From: Pedobacter boryungensis
GTDB lineage: Bacteria; Bacteroidota; Bacteroidia; Sphingobacteriales; Sphingobacteriaceae
Assembly (NCBI RefSeq): GCF_013204825.1
Contig: NZ_JABMKV010000002.1
Location: forward strand, 186,001 to 250,000
DNA: 64,000 nucleotides
Reading direction: 5' to 3'
The first letter of the stretch is position 1. Every line of letters begins with the position of its first letter. The translations under genes were made by a program, and so were the position numbers. This document shows, in pieces, positions 33,333 to 42,261 of this stretch. The notes below the pieces were generated by a model that made no database searches, was not told the DNA's origin, and worked only from the letters and a program-made list of their open reading frames with translations.

Positions 33333-35219
33333 ATGACAACAGAAAAAGGAAGTATTTCCATACACACAGAAAACATTTTTCCAATCATTAAGAAATTCCT
33401 GTATTCGGATAATGAAATCTTTTTAAGGGAATTAGTTTCTAACGCAGTTGATGCGGTTCAAAAAATAAAACGTTTAGCCGCACTTGGTCAGTATAATGGC
33501 GAAGTTGGAGAACCACTAGTAGAAGTTAGCCTAGATGCAGCGGCAAAAACCATTACCATTAGCGATAATGGATTGGGAATGACTGCAGAAGAAATTAAAA
33601 AATATATAAATCAAGTTGCTTTCTCTGGTGCAAGTGAATTTGTAGAAAAATTTAAAGACGCCAAAGATGCGAATGAAATCATCGGTAAATTCGGATTAGG
33701 TTTCTATTCTGCCTTTATGGTTTCAGATTTAGTTGAAATACAAACTTTATCTTATCAGGAAGGTGCTACACCAGCAAAATGGACTTGCGATGGTAGCACA
33801 GAGTTCGAAATTTCTGATGGCGATAGAACAACTCGTGGTACTAGCATTATTTTACACGTAAATTCAGAATCTGAAGAGTTTTTGAACGAAGGAAAATTGC
33901 AAGACATCTTAGATAAATATGCTAAATTTTTACCTGTGCCAATTAAGTTTGGTACTAAAACTGAGCAAGAAGAAGATGGTACAGACGAAGAAGGAAAAGC
34001 AAAATACAAATCGGTTGAAGTTGATAATATCATCAATACCACTAATCCAATTTGGACGAAAGCACCTGCAGATTTGTCAGATGCAGATTATTTAGATTTC
34101 TATAAACAATTATACCCATTTTCTGAAGATCCATTATTCTGGATCCACCTAAACGTAGATTATCCTTTCAACTTAACAGGAGTTTTATACTTCCCTAAAG
34201 TGAAAGATGATTTCGATATGCAACGCAACAAAATCAAGTTGTTTAGTCGTCAGGTATTTATTACAGATGAAGTTAAAGACATCGTTCCAGAATTTTTGAT
34301 GTTATTACACGGAGTAATCGATTCGCCAGATATTCCTTTAAATGTGTCTAGAAGTTTCTTACAGGCCGATAGCAACGTAAAGAAAATCAATAGTTATATC
34401 ACTAAAAAAGTAGCAGATAAATTAGCTGAATTATTTAACAAAGACCGTAAAGCATACGAAGAAAAATGGAGCAATATCGGTTTGTTTGTTAAATACGGAA
34501 TGATAAGCGAAGAGAAATTTTACGATAAAGGAAAAGATTTCGCTTTACTAACCAACACCAAAGGAGAGAATTTTACTTTCGAAGAATACAAAGAAAAAGT
34601 AGCTCCAGTTCAAACTGATAAAAATGGAACAGTAATTTATTTATATACAACTGATCCAGAGAAACAAGATGGATTTATCCAATCGGCAGAGAAAAAAGGA
34701 TATGATGTTTTGGTAATGAACTCTCCAATTGATAATCACTTTGTGAGTAGTTTAGAGCAAAAATTAGAGAAAACGCAGTTGAAACGTGTAGATGCTAGTG
34801 TTGCAAATCAATTAATCGAAAAAGACGAAGTTTTAGAATCGGTTTTAAGTGAAGAGCAGTCGACAAGTGTAAAAGCGATATTTGAAAAAGCCATTGCAAA
34901 ACCTAATTTTAGCGTTGAAGTAGTTGGGTTAAACCCAGATGATTCGCCAGTAACTGTAACCATGGATGAATTTATGCGTCGCATGAAAGATATGGCTAAA
35001 ATGGGCGGAGGAATGAGCTTTTACGGAAATATGCCAGATAGTTATAAAGTTGCTATCAATGGAAACCATAAGTTAGTGAGTAAAATTTTAGCTTCAACCA
35101 ACGAAGAAGAACAAAGCAAATTTGCAAAACAAGCTGTTGATTTAGCTTTATTATCACAAGGAATGTTAACGGGGGCAGAATTAACAGCGTTTGTTAGTAG
35201 AAGTGTTGAATTAATATAG
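33333..35219 (+). CDS. htpG: Molecular chaperone HtpG (Hsp90)
   Basis: A 628-residue ATP-dependent chaperone. The GHKL ATPase domain has ELVSNAVDAVQKIK, ISDNGLGMTAEEI and GKFGLGFYSAFMVSD. The middle domain has ILHVNSESEEF, NRSF-type contacts in PLNVSRSFLQAD and the catalytic-arginine region. The C-terminal dimerisation domain ends at LI. The length matches bacterial HtpG (620-640). It is transcribed alone and divergent from the M16 peptidase gene. A palindromic element follows the stop and may be its terminator. Confidence 0.97.
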   Translation: MTTEKGSISIHTENIFPIIKKFLYSDNEIFLRELVSNAVDAVQKIKRLAALGQYNGEVGEPLVEVSLDAAAKTITISDNGLGMTAEEIKKYINQVAFSGASEFVEKFKDAKDANEIIGKFGLGFYSAFMVSDLVEIQTLSYQEGATPAKWTCDGSTEFEISDGDRTTRGTSIILHVNSESEEFLNEGKLQDILDKYAKFLPVPIKFGTKTEQEEDGTDEEGKAKYKSVEVDNIINTTNPIWTKAPADLSDADYLDFYKQLYPFSEDPLFWIHLNVDYPFNLTGVLYFPKVKDDFDMQRNKIKLFSRQVFITDEVKDIVPEFLMLLHGVIDSPDIPLNVSRSFLQADSNVKKINSYITKKVADKLAELFNKDRKAYEEKWSNIGLFVKYGMISEEKFYDKGKDFALLTNTKGENFTFEEYKEKVAPVQTDKNGTVIYLYTTDPEKQDGFIQSAEKKGYDVLVMNSPIDNHFVSSLEQKLEKTQLKRVDASVANQLIEKDEVLESVLSEEQSTSVKAIFEKAIAKPNFSVEVVGLNPDDSPVTVTMDEFMRRMKDMAKMGGGMSFYGNMPDSYKVAINGNHKLVSKILASTNEEEQSKFAKQAVDLALLSQGMLTGAELTAFVSRSVELI

Positions 35220-35237
35220 TTCCAAAGAGAATTAAAC

Positions 35238-35313
35238 GGCGTCATTTCGACTGAAGCGTAGCGAAAATGGAGAAATCTTTAAAGATCTTTTTCACTACAG
35301 TCGAGGTGACGCC
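35238..35313. repeat. REP-like palindromic element after htpG
   Basis: Arms GGCGTCATTTCGACTG (35238-35253) and CAGTCGAGGTGACGCC (35298-35313) are complementary except for two positions that would pair as G-U in RNA. Between them lie GAAGCGTAGCGAAAATGGAG and an AAAGATCTTT palindrome. It is more G+C-rich than its surroundings. The CGTCATTTCGACTG...GTAGCG wording recalls a dispersed element common in Bacteroidota intergenic regions. Confidence 0.7.
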
Positions 35314-35327
35314 TAATTTATTATAAA

Positions 35328-36533
35328 ATGAAGAGAAGACTTTCACTAGTACCAGTAGCCATTTTTACGATTTTCTTTCTGCTGTTAAATGCTTACGCAT
35401 TAAGCGGATTACAGGTGCTAGCAACTCAAACATATGTTCAGCCAATTTTTTGGGTGGTTGTAGGAGTGATTGTAGTTTTAATGATTACAGCAGTAATTCG
35501 ATTACAAAGTCGCGAACCGGATAAGTTTTTTATGCTTGCTGTACACGCTTTCATTATGTTTTTTGCTAGCGAATTGCTGTTTGTTGTAGTACTGTTGCTA
35601 AATGATGGCTATCGTTTAATCGCAGGAGTTTTTCATCATTTTACATTTCCCCAAAGGTCCATTATTGTCGTAGAGATTGGTTTAGCCTTATTTCTATTCT
35701 TATTTTTTGCTTTCTTGTATGGAATGCTTTGGGGTAAATATGCCTATCGTGTAATTAAGCATATGTTATATTTTGATGATCTGCCAAAATCATTTGATGG
35801 TTTTACTATTACACAAATATCCGATGTACATGCAGGTAGTTTTACAAATCCAACCGAAGTACAAAAAGGTATTGATTTAATCAAAAAGCAGCATAGTGAT
35901 TTGTTTGTTTTTACAGGCGATTTAGTGAACAACAAAGCTGAAGAAATCAAGCCTTATATTGGTCATTTTTCTCAAATCAAAGCAAAATATGGTCAGTTTT
36001 CCATTTTAGGTAACCATGATTATGGCGATTATGTGAAATGGGAAAACGATTTAATTAAACGTGGAAATTTACAACAACTCAAAAAATACCATCAAGAATT
36101 AGGATTCCGTTTATTATTAGATGAACACGTAGTAATAGAAAAAGACGGGGAGAAAATTGTTTTAGCAGGTATAGAGAATTGGGGCTTAGGTTTTGGAGAA
36201 CGCGGCGATTTACAAAAAGCTTTAAACAATACTACACCAGAAGAATTCAAAGTGTTACTCTCTCACGATCCATCACACTGGGAAGCGCAAGTAAAAAACA
36301 ATCCCTCAAAAATACATTTAACTTTAGCTGGCCATACTCACGGAATGCAATTTGGCATTGAGTTATTTGGTATTAAATGGAGCCCTGTAAGTTTGCGATA
36401 CAAGCACTGGGCGGGTATCAAAGAAGAAAATGGCAGAATTTTAAATGTGAATAGAGGTTTCGGCTTTATTGGTTTCTCTGGTAGAGTTGGCATTTGGCCA
36501 GAAATTACCGTTATCGAACTCAAAAGAAAATAA
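35328..36533 (+). CDS. Membrane-anchored metallophosphoesterase
   Basis: A 401-residue protein. The first 145 residues hold four hydrophobic segments (for example LVPVAIFTIFFLLLNAYAL and IVVEIGLALFLFLFFAFLYGMLW). A calcineurin-type phosphoesterase domain follows with all metal motifs: ITQISDVHAGSF, TGDLVNNKAE, LGNHDYGDY, LLSHDPSHWEA and LAGHTHGMQFG. Related YkuE/LpxG-like enzymes act on phospholipids or lipid A precursors at the membrane. The substrate here is unknown. It is 108 bp after htpG, behind the palindromic element, and probably separate from it. Confidence 0.92.
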   Translation: MKRRLSLVPVAIFTIFFLLLNAYALSGLQVLATQTYVQPIFWVVVGVIVVLMITAVIRLQSREPDKFFMLAVHAFIMFFASELLFVVVLLLNDGYRLIAGVFHHFTFPQRSIIVVEIGLALFLFLFFAFLYGMLWGKYAYRVIKHMLYFDDLPKSFDGFTITQISDVHAGSFTNPTEVQKGIDLIKKQHSDLFVFTGDLVNNKAEEIKPYIGHFSQIKAKYGQFSILGNHDYGDYVKWENDLIKRGNLQQLKKYHQELGFRLLLDEHVVIEKDGEKIVLAGIENWGLGFGERGDLQKALNNTTPEEFKVLLSHDPSHWEAQVKNNPSKIHLTLAGHTHGMQFGIELFGIKWSPVSLRYKHWAGIKEENGRILNVNRGFGFIGFSGRVGIWPEITVIELKRK

Positions 36534-36606
36534 TTCTTTGCCAATTCCTTATGGAAAAGCGCTTTGTTTCTAATCTAACTTAAAGATTTAGTTAAATTTT
36601 GTAAAA

Positions 36607-36621
36607 TATACAATTTGTATA
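36607..36621. promoter_or_regulatory. Palindrome TATACAA-T-TTGTATA upstream of the outer-membrane protein gene
   Basis: A perfect 7-bp inverted repeat with a single central base, 39 nt before the TTG start at 36661. It could be an operator. A+T richness makes chance symmetry possible. Confidence 0.35.
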
Positions 36622-36660
36622 AAACTAAAAATTAAGTTTGTAGATAAACATCCCGATATC

Positions 36661-39495
36661 TTGAAAAAGCGCCATTCTCTTTTCTTGCTATATATTTTGA
36701 CTTTGTGCGCATCAACTGTGTTTGCACAAACAAATAAGCGAGTAAATGGCTTGGTTACCGACACCAGTAAAACTGCAATAAGTAATGCCAATGTTTTACT
36801 AATTACCGATAAAGATACATTGCGTACCACTACAGATGCCGATGGATATTTCAACTTTTCTAGAGTTAAAGTAGAATCGTTTTCATTAACGGTTAAATCA
36901 ATGGGTTATCAAGAGTTTAGTGGTAGTTATACTTTTGGTAAAGGAAAGGAATTAGAAATTAAAGGGATTGAGTTAAAGTTTGCTGGCAACATGCTCAAGG
37001 AGGTACTCATTAAAGGGAAACCCAATCCGATGAGAATAATGCAAGATACTGTGGAATACGATGCTGCATCATTTCAGGTTTTTGAGGGAGATAACGTTGC
37101 CGATTTACTAAAGCAATTTCCTGGATTAGAAATTGACGACGAATACAACACCAAAACAATGGGTAAAGAGATGGTTAAGCTCCGTGTAAACGGGAAAGAT
37201 TTCTTCACCAACAATGTAAAAGATTTTATTGCTAAACTACCCGCGGCAATTGTCTCGAAAATTCAAATAATAGATGATTTTGGTGATGAGGCAAATTTCA
37301 CAGGCATAAAGATTGGTGAACCCACTAAAATGCTAAATATTGTTACCAAACCCGGAATGAATAAAGGCCAATTTGGTAATGGAGGCATAACGGCCGGAAC
37401 CAATGATCAACTCGGTGGAAATGGGAATATGAGTTTATGGCGAGACACAAAACAAAGTAGCGGAGGCTTAAACTATACCACTTCAAATAATGGCGCAGGA
37501 GAAAGTGAAAATATAAGATTATCGGCTAATCATCGCGATAAGTTAGGAAAATATGGAAACTTTGGTGTTGGTTATAATATCGGACGAAACACTTCGGCTT
37601 TCAACATAGAGCAGTCAATAGAAACGCTAAATCCATTAGGTACGTTTTATACAAACACAAAAAGTAATGGAGAAAATAGAAATAGTAATCAAAATTTAAA
37701 CTCAGATTTTAGCTTTAATAATAAAAAAATCTTCTTAAACGGTTCTATTGGGGTATCATATAACCAGAGCAACAATCTAAGTGAATCACTTATCAACCAG
37801 CTAGGAATTATTAAACAAGACCGAAAAGATAATAGCCAATCCAGCAATAAATCACCAAGAGTAAATGCGAATGTAAGTTTCGCGAAAGTCTTAAAAAATA
37901 AACGCAATAGCCTGTCCGCAAACTTTATGGTTTCAACAGGCTCGACTAATTCAAATCAGAACATAAGTACAAATACACTTTACTACGATAAAAACACCCA
38001 GACTTTAGAAAAAGATTCGCTACTAAACAGAAACCTTATTACAGAAGGTAATAATCAAAATGTTAATGTTGGAATTAACTATAGCCTTGGATTAAAAAAA
38101 TTAAAGGATAGTTTAGCCCGACAAGCTTTGAGTTTTAATTACACAGCGTCGGTAATGCGTAGTCGTAATGATGTAACCACACTAGTTTTTGATAATATAA
38201 CCCAGCAACCAAGATATATCGACTCATTAAGTACGCAATATACTTCCATGGTTATTAGTCAATCCTTAGGCATAAACTATAATTACACCAATAAGAAAAT
38301 GCGCTATAATTTTGGGATGAATGCAAGACCAACTCTAATGACCAGCAATTATCTAAATCTGAATCAGAAAATAAATAATAATGCGTTTAATTATTCTCCA
38401 AACCTAAATTTAAGTAGAACGATTACCAAAGGAAAAACAATTTCGGTTAGTTACACTGGAAGCAATAATGCACCATCGCTTTATCAATTGCAACCTGTAA
38501 AAAATGCCCAAAACCTGCAAAATGTTATTGTAGGAAATCCAAATCTAAAGCCGTCTTTTAATCACAACATCTCTTCAAATTTTAATTATGTGCATCTAAA
38601 ATCCGGAGTATCAATACAAACCGGATTGAGCTTTTCTACTACCAGAAATGAAATTGTAAATAATGTTATCTTATTGCCTGATACCTTAAACAGCTTAAAA
38701 CAAGAAACGCGATTTGAAAATACAAACGGCACCTATAATTTAGGAGATAACTATACTCTAAATATTCCACTCAAAAAGAATAAGTTTTCCGTTTCATATA
38801 GTGGAAACATTAACCTTTCAAACAGGGCAACATTTATTAATAGCATTAAAAGATTTAATAAAGGAGTAAATTTATCTCAAAGCCTACGAGGTTCAATTAA
38901 TCTGAAACAAGCCAATATCACTGCAAGTACAAGTTATAGTTTTAACTCAAACAACAACATCAACTTAAATTCAATTAACGATATTGCTCTTTTTAACTTA
39001 GGTCAAATTAGTGGGGCAACATTCTTTAGAACCCATAATTTCAGAACAGACTTAAGCGGATCCTTACGCTTAAAAAAACTAAATGTAAATACAAACGTAA
39101 ACTATAGCATTACCAACAGCAACGCAACCTTTAGCCAAAATAATAGAGATGTTAAAAACCTAAACTTGTCACTTTCGGCAAGAGCAACCTTAAAAAAATC
39201 ATACTTTGTTGGCTTCAGTGCAACCAAGCAAATTAATTCTGGCTATTCTTTAGCTAACACAAATCCGTTTATATTAAATGCAAATTTGAGCAAAGCATTT
39301 TTTAAAGATCAATCATTAAGCATTAACATCAACGCCAACGATTTATTAAATCAAGGAAATAACCTAGCACGTTTTGTGTTAGGAAATTCGATAGTAGATA
39401 GACGCAGTAACCAAATTACCCGGGTTTTTACTTTCGGCCTAAATTATAATATCTCAAAATTCGGCGGAAAAGTTTTCCGTGTAGATGCCGATTAA
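36661..39495 (+). CDS. Outer-membrane beta-barrel protein, TonB-receptor-like, with CarboxypepD_reg domain
   Basis: A 944-residue exported protein. It has a signal peptide (SLFLLYILTLCASTVFAQ), a carboxypeptidase regulatory-like beta-sandwich (RVNGLVTDTSKTAISNANVLLI), a plug-like region (FEGDNVADLLKQFPGLEIDDEYN, VKLRVNGKDFFTNN), and a large barrel rich in alternating aromatic strands and Asn/Ser loops. It belongs to the Bacteroidota outer-membrane beta-barrel family related to TonB-dependent receptors. No SusD partner follows, so it is unlikely to be a glycan-uptake pair. The start codon is TTG; no ATG precedes the signal peptide in frame. Substrate unknown. Confidence 0.85.
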   Translation: MKKRHSLFLLYILTLCASTVFAQTNKRVNGLVTDTSKTAISNANVLLITDKDTLRTTTDADGYFNFSRVKVESFSLTVKSMGYQEFSGSYTFGKGKELEIKGIELKFAGNMLKEVLIKGKPNPMRIMQDTVEYDAASFQVFEGDNVADLLKQFPGLEIDDEYNTKTMGKEMVKLRVNGKDFFTNNVKDFIAKLPAAIVSKIQIIDDFGDEANFTGIKIGEPTKMLNIVTKPGMNKGQFGNGGITAGTNDQLGGNGNMSLWRDTKQSSGGLNYTTSNNGAGESENIRLSANHRDKLGKYGNFGVGYNIGRNTSAFNIEQSIETLNPLGTFYTNTKSNGENRNSNQNLNSDFSFNNKKIFLNGSIGVSYNQSNNLSESLINQLGIIKQDRKDNSQSSNKSPRVNANVSFAKVLKNKRNSLSANFMVSTGSTNSNQNISTNTLYYDKNTQTLEKDSLLNRNLITEGNNQNVNVGINYSLGLKKLKDSLARQALSFNYTASVMRSRNDVTTLVFDNITQQPRYIDSLSTQYTSMVISQSLGINYNYTNKKMRYNFGMNARPTLMTSNYLNLNQKINNNAFNYSPNLNLSRTITKGKTISVSYTGSNNAPSLYQLQPVKNAQNLQNVIVGNPNLKPSFNHNISSNFNYVHLKSGVSIQTGLSFSTTRNEIVNNVILLPDTLNSLKQETRFENTNGTYNLGDNYTLNIPLKKNKFSVSYSGNINLSNRATFINSIKRFNKGVNLSQSLRGSINLKQANITASTSYSFNSNNNINLNSINDIALFNLGQISGATFFRTHNFRTDLSGSLRLKKLNVNTNVNYSITNSNATFSQNNRDVKNLNLSLSARATLKKSYFVGFSATKQINSGYSLANTNPFILNANLSKAFFKDQSLSININANDLLNQGNNLARFVLGNSIVDRRSNQITRVFTFGLNYNISKFGGKVFRVDAD

Positions 39496-39532
39496 AAACA
39501 TAAACACTCTATAATTAATTCAGCGCTGCTGT

Positions 39533-39548
39533 AGCGTTTCCCAACGCT
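39533..39548 (+). terminator. Small perfect hairpin between the outer-membrane and DUF4397 genes
   Basis: AGCGTT (39533-39538), loop TCCC, AACGCT (39543-39548). It lacks a T tract, so it is a weak terminator or part of a G+C-richer intergenic element. Confidence 0.35.
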
Positions 39549-39613
39549 TCCTCGTATAGATTAAAGTTAATGGCCAATTAACCTAATTTATTTTTACACC
39601 TTAAAATTTTACA

Positions 39614-40306
39614 ATGAAAATATCAACAACTTACAAAGCTATATTTGCTGCGGTCACACTATCTTTAGCGTTACTCTCTTGTTCTAAAAACTCAGATTAC
39701 CAACCAATAGACATCTCGGGATTAAGCATTATCCACGCATCACCAACTACAGAAAAACTAAATGTATATGTAGATAATAATTTGGCAACCCTAAACGAAT
39801 TCTCTTTTGGCAGTAAAGTAGATTATTTAAATGCGTATTCAGGTAGCAGAAAGTTTGATGTTACAAAATCAGGAAGCAACACCAGCTTAAAAACGCAACA
39901 ACTAACGCTTGAACCGCAATTTGGGTATTCATTATTTGTGATTGATAAACTAGAAAATATTCAATTTCTATTAGTAAAAGATGATCTTACCAAACCAGCA
40001 GAAGGTAAAGCAAGAATTAGATTTGTAAACTTAAGTCCAGATGGCGGAACCTTTAACCTAGCCATCAATGGCCAGCCAACAGATCTTTTCACCAACAAAG
40101 CGTTTAAAGAATACTCAACTTTCGAAACCATCGACGCAGCCGATAAGGTAACCTTTAACATTAAAAACTCTACAACAAGCGCCATAGAAACAACACTTGC
40201 CGATATTAAAATAGAAAACGGAAAAATTTATACCATCTATGCAAAAGGCCTAAAATCAACTGCAGATCAAACCAAATTCGGAGTCGCTATTTTCACACAC
40301 AAATAA
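39614..40306 (+). CDS. DUF4397 domain lipoprotein
   Basis: A 230-residue protein with a lipoprotein signal ending in LALLSC (Cys23). It carries a DUF4397 domain: LSIIHASPTTEKLNVYVDN with the pattern of two repeated sandwich halves, the second at ARIRFVNLSPDGGTFNLAINGQPT. The residue after the lipid Cys is Ser, then Lys-Asn, so outer-membrane anchoring is plausible. Function unknown; the family is abundant in Bacteroidota surface proteins. It follows the barrel gene by 118 bp and could be its surface partner, but a hairpin lies between them. A strong terminator ends the unit. Confidence 0.85.
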   Translation: MKISTTYKAIFAAVTLSLALLSCSKNSDYQPIDISGLSIIHASPTTEKLNVYVDNNLATLNEFSFGSKVDYLNAYSGSRKFDVTKSGSNTSLKTQQLTLEPQFGYSLFVIDKLENIQFLLVKDDLTKPAEGKARIRFVNLSPDGGTFNLAINGQPTDLFTNKAFKEYSTFETIDAADKVTFNIKNSTTSAIETTLADIKIENGKIYTIYAKGLKSTADQTKFGVAIFTHK

Positions 40307-40316
40307 CATCCTCCGT

Positions 40317-40349
40317 AGAGCCATCTCATATCAGATGGCTCTTTTTTTT
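40317..40349 (+). terminator. Terminator after the DUF4397 gene
   Basis: AGAGCCATCT (40317-40326) and AGATGGCTCT (40333-40342) form a perfect 10-bp stem with a 6-nt loop, followed by a run of T. Confidence 0.93.
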
Positions 40350-40407
40350 CTTAAAGCATAAAATCGTCAATTTTCTAAATTCAAAAACCATTTCTATAAT
40401 AAAGCCT

Positions 40408-40415
40408 TAGCTTTG
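40408..40415 (+). promoter_or_regulatory. -7 promoter box TAGCTTTG of the TlpA gene
   Basis: Exact TAnnTTTG match, 30 nt before the ATG at 40446. Confidence 0.5.
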
Positions 40416-40445
40416 CAGTAAGTAACATAACAGCTTATTCAAAAT

Positions 40446-41051
40446 ATGGTAAATAATAAGAGGAGTTTTAAGCAAAAATTAACAAGAAAAAATATTTTCA
40501 ACGGGCTATTTATCGCCCTAATTTTGCTTCTTTTATTTGTTCCCGCAGCCAAAGCCTTCATGCTACAAGGCTTAATGGAAATAGGCTTATTCAAACCAAA
40601 TCTTACTGAAAAATCCTCAACATCTACTACCGATTTAGCCTCCATTAAATTTAAAAATGCCGACGGAAAAATTGTAAGCCTAGCAGATTTAAACGGAAAA
40701 ATAATCTTTCTCAACTTTTGGGCAACCTGGTGCCCCCCATGTCTGGCCGAAATGCCTTCCGTAAATAAACTATACGAACAATATAAAAACGATCCAGAAG
40801 TTGTCTTCTTATTGGTAGATGCAGACAGCGATTTTGCTAAAGCCCAAGCCTACATGGACAGAAAAAAATATAAATTACCAGTGTATAATTTCGCAAGCAA
40901 TTTACCAAAAAGTATATTTAAAGGGTCACTGCCAACCACTATTGTTTTCGATAAAAAAGGCAGAGTTTCCTTTAACGGAGAAGGAGCCGCAGACTACAAT
41001 AGCCCAAAATTTATTACATTCATCAATCAGCTAAAAGCATTAAAAAATTAA
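40446..41051 (+). CDS. TlpA family disulfide reductase (membrane-anchored thioredoxin)
   Basis: A 201-residue protein with an N-terminal membrane anchor (NIFNGLFIALILLLLFVPAAKAFM) and a TlpA/ResA-type thioredoxin domain. The active site CPPC is at residues 96-99 in FLNFWATWCPPCLAEMPS, and the cis-Pro region is GSLPTTIVFDKKG. Such proteins reduce periplasmic disulfides, for instance in cytochrome c maturation, using electrons from a DsbD-type protein such as the one at 16819. It is followed after 3 bp by two small acidic proteins, probably in one operon. Confidence 0.93.
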   Translation: MVNNKRSFKQKLTRKNIFNGLFIALILLLLFVPAAKAFMLQGLMEIGLFKPNLTEKSSTSTTDLASIKFKNADGKIVSLADLNGKIIFLNFWATWCPPCLAEMPSVNKLYEQYKNDPEVVFLLVDADSDFAKAQAYMDRKKYKLPVYNFASNLPKSIFKGSLPTTIVFDKKGRVSFNGEGAADYNSPKFITFINQLKALKN

Positions 41052-41054
41052 GCA

Positions 41055-41324
41055 ATGCAACAACCATTCGATTTAGAAGTAGCCAACATCAATTATGCTA
41101 TTTTCCCAGAGGGAAACGATACCTATGTCGTATTTAAAGAAGGAAAAGAATATGCACAAATTCAAAAGGACGATGCCGAACAATGGATCAAATTCGATAA
41201 AGAAACCGCACTTCCTTTGTTCGAATACGATGAAGAAATCAATCAAATCGGTAAACTAATTTCTGCTTATTTGTTAAATCCAGAGCAAGAAGAAGAGGGC
41301 GAAGAGCTAGAAGATTCAGAATAA
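41055..41324 (+). CDS. Small acidic protein of unknown function (tandem paralogue 1)
   Basis: An 89-residue acidic protein with no signal peptide: VANINYAIFPEGNDTYVVF, EYAQIQKDDAEQWIKFD, then a Glu-rich tail (EQEEEGEELEDSE). It aligns along its length with the next gene (motifs INYxIxPE, TYxxFKxGxEYxQI, W, IGKxI). I do not recognise the family. It lies 3 bp after the TlpA gene and overlaps the next gene by one base (TAATG), which suggests a co-translated set. Confidence 0.7.
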   Translation: MQQPFDLEVANINYAIFPEGNDTYVVFKEGKEYAQIQKDDAEQWIKFDKETALPLFEYDEEINQIGKLISAYLLNPEQEEEGEELEDSE

Positions 41325-41548
41325 TGGGCGCATCATTTTATGTTAAAGTAAATGGCATTATTTACGAAGTTATTCCCGAAGAAAACCATACCTACACCAT
41401 TTTTAAATGGGGCGCAGAATACACCCAAATTATGCGCAACAAAAATTCGAAATGGATGCGAATAGATTACAAAACCGACATGCCAATTGTAGAAGTAAAC
41501 GACGAGGTCGAAGACATTGGCAAAGCAATAGATCAGTATTTTACATAA
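41324..41548 (+). CDS. Small acidic protein of unknown function (tandem paralogue 2)
   Basis: A 74-residue protein, paralogous to the preceding one: VNGIIYEVIPEENHTYTIF, GAEYTQIMRNKNSKWMRID, EVEDIGKAIDQYF. It lacks the Glu-rich tail. The one-base overlap and the shared fold suggest a duplicated pair that might form a heteromer (inference). It is cytoplasmic by lack of a signal. Family and function unknown. It is convergent with the lipoprotein gene at 41592. Confidence 0.68.
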   Translation: MGASFYVKVNGIIYEVIPEENHTYTIFKWGAEYTQIMRNKNSKWMRIDYKTDMPIVEVNDEVEDIGKAIDQYFT

Positions 41549-41591
41549 CAGAATTTAATGTTGTTATTACTATTACAATGAATTATCCTTA

Positions 41592-42062
41592 CTAGAAAGA
41601 TAATGATAATCCATTATTAATATTTCTGATGTAAAGTTGCTCACAAGCAATTTTCTTTGATATAGTGAAATTCATCTTGTCAAGCGACTCGATTTTGGTG
41701 AAATCTACTAGTGCAAAATTTACATTACTATATTTTACGACCATATTGTTTTCAATGAACAAGAGAACACACATCCAATCGGCTGATGTTAACGTTGGAA
41801 GCATGCTTTTTACCGAGTTCCCATTAATCAGGTTATATTTATCAATATCTCTGTCAGAACTGTATGGTTTTAATACAATAATTTTGTCCCATTTAAATAT
41901 GGTTTGATTACAAAGTTCGAGCTTTACAGGCTCTGATGAATTTTTAGCTTGTTGAATTCTACCCTCTATAAAAGGACTTAAATCATATTTCTCAATGTGA
42001 TTTGTACAGCCAAACTCAACAGCAAAACAGAATATTATAAAAAACTTCCAGTATTTTTTCAT
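41592..42062 (-). CDS. Putative lipoprotein of unknown function
   Basis: A 156-residue protein with a lipobox signal (FFIIFCFAVEFGC, Cys19). The mature part (YDLSPFIEGRIQQAKNSSEPVKLELCNQTIFKWDKIIVLKPY) is a small mixed domain unknown to me. It lies at the end of an accessory stretch downstream of comM. Its ATG is only 2 bp after the stop of a truncated reading frame (42065-42193) that seems to be the relic of a co-transcribed upstream gene. Base composition is A+T-rich like the neighbours. It may be an immunity- or defence-type accessory protein, but nothing in the sequence proves that. Confidence 0.6.
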   Translation of the reverse strand: MKKYWKFFIIFCFAVEFGCTNHIEKYDLSPFIEGRIQQAKNSSEPVKLELCNQTIFKWDKIIVLKPYSSDRDIDKYNLINGNSVKSMLPTLTSADWMCVLLFIENNMVVKYSNVNFALVDFTKIESLDKMNFTISKKIACEQLYIRNINNGLSLSF

Positions 42063-42064
42063 AG

Positions 42065-42193
42065 TTATTGATTTGTTGGTGTTAATTGTCCGTTTTTTAT
42101 ATAACGTAAGCTTCCGTCAGTAACTAAAGCATAAGCTAAATTATTATATCGCTCCCAATATGGAATCTCGGGAGCAGAATAAACATAAGCATT
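42065..42193 (-). pseudogene. C-terminal gene fragment
   Basis: A minus-strand frame of 42 residues ending in a stop at 42065-42067. It reads like real protein (VYSAPEIPYWERYNNLAYAL, TDGSLRYIKNGQLTPTNQ) but has no start codon and is preceded directly by an in-frame TAA. Being 2 bp from the lipoprotein ATG, it looks like the last part of a lost upstream partner gene. Parent family not recognised. Confidence 0.5.
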
Positions 42194-42261
42194 TTAAAGG
42201 GTTTATCCTCAGCTCATTGAGTTTTTCGGTTTGTCTGTAATACTTCGTTTTTGTTTGATCT

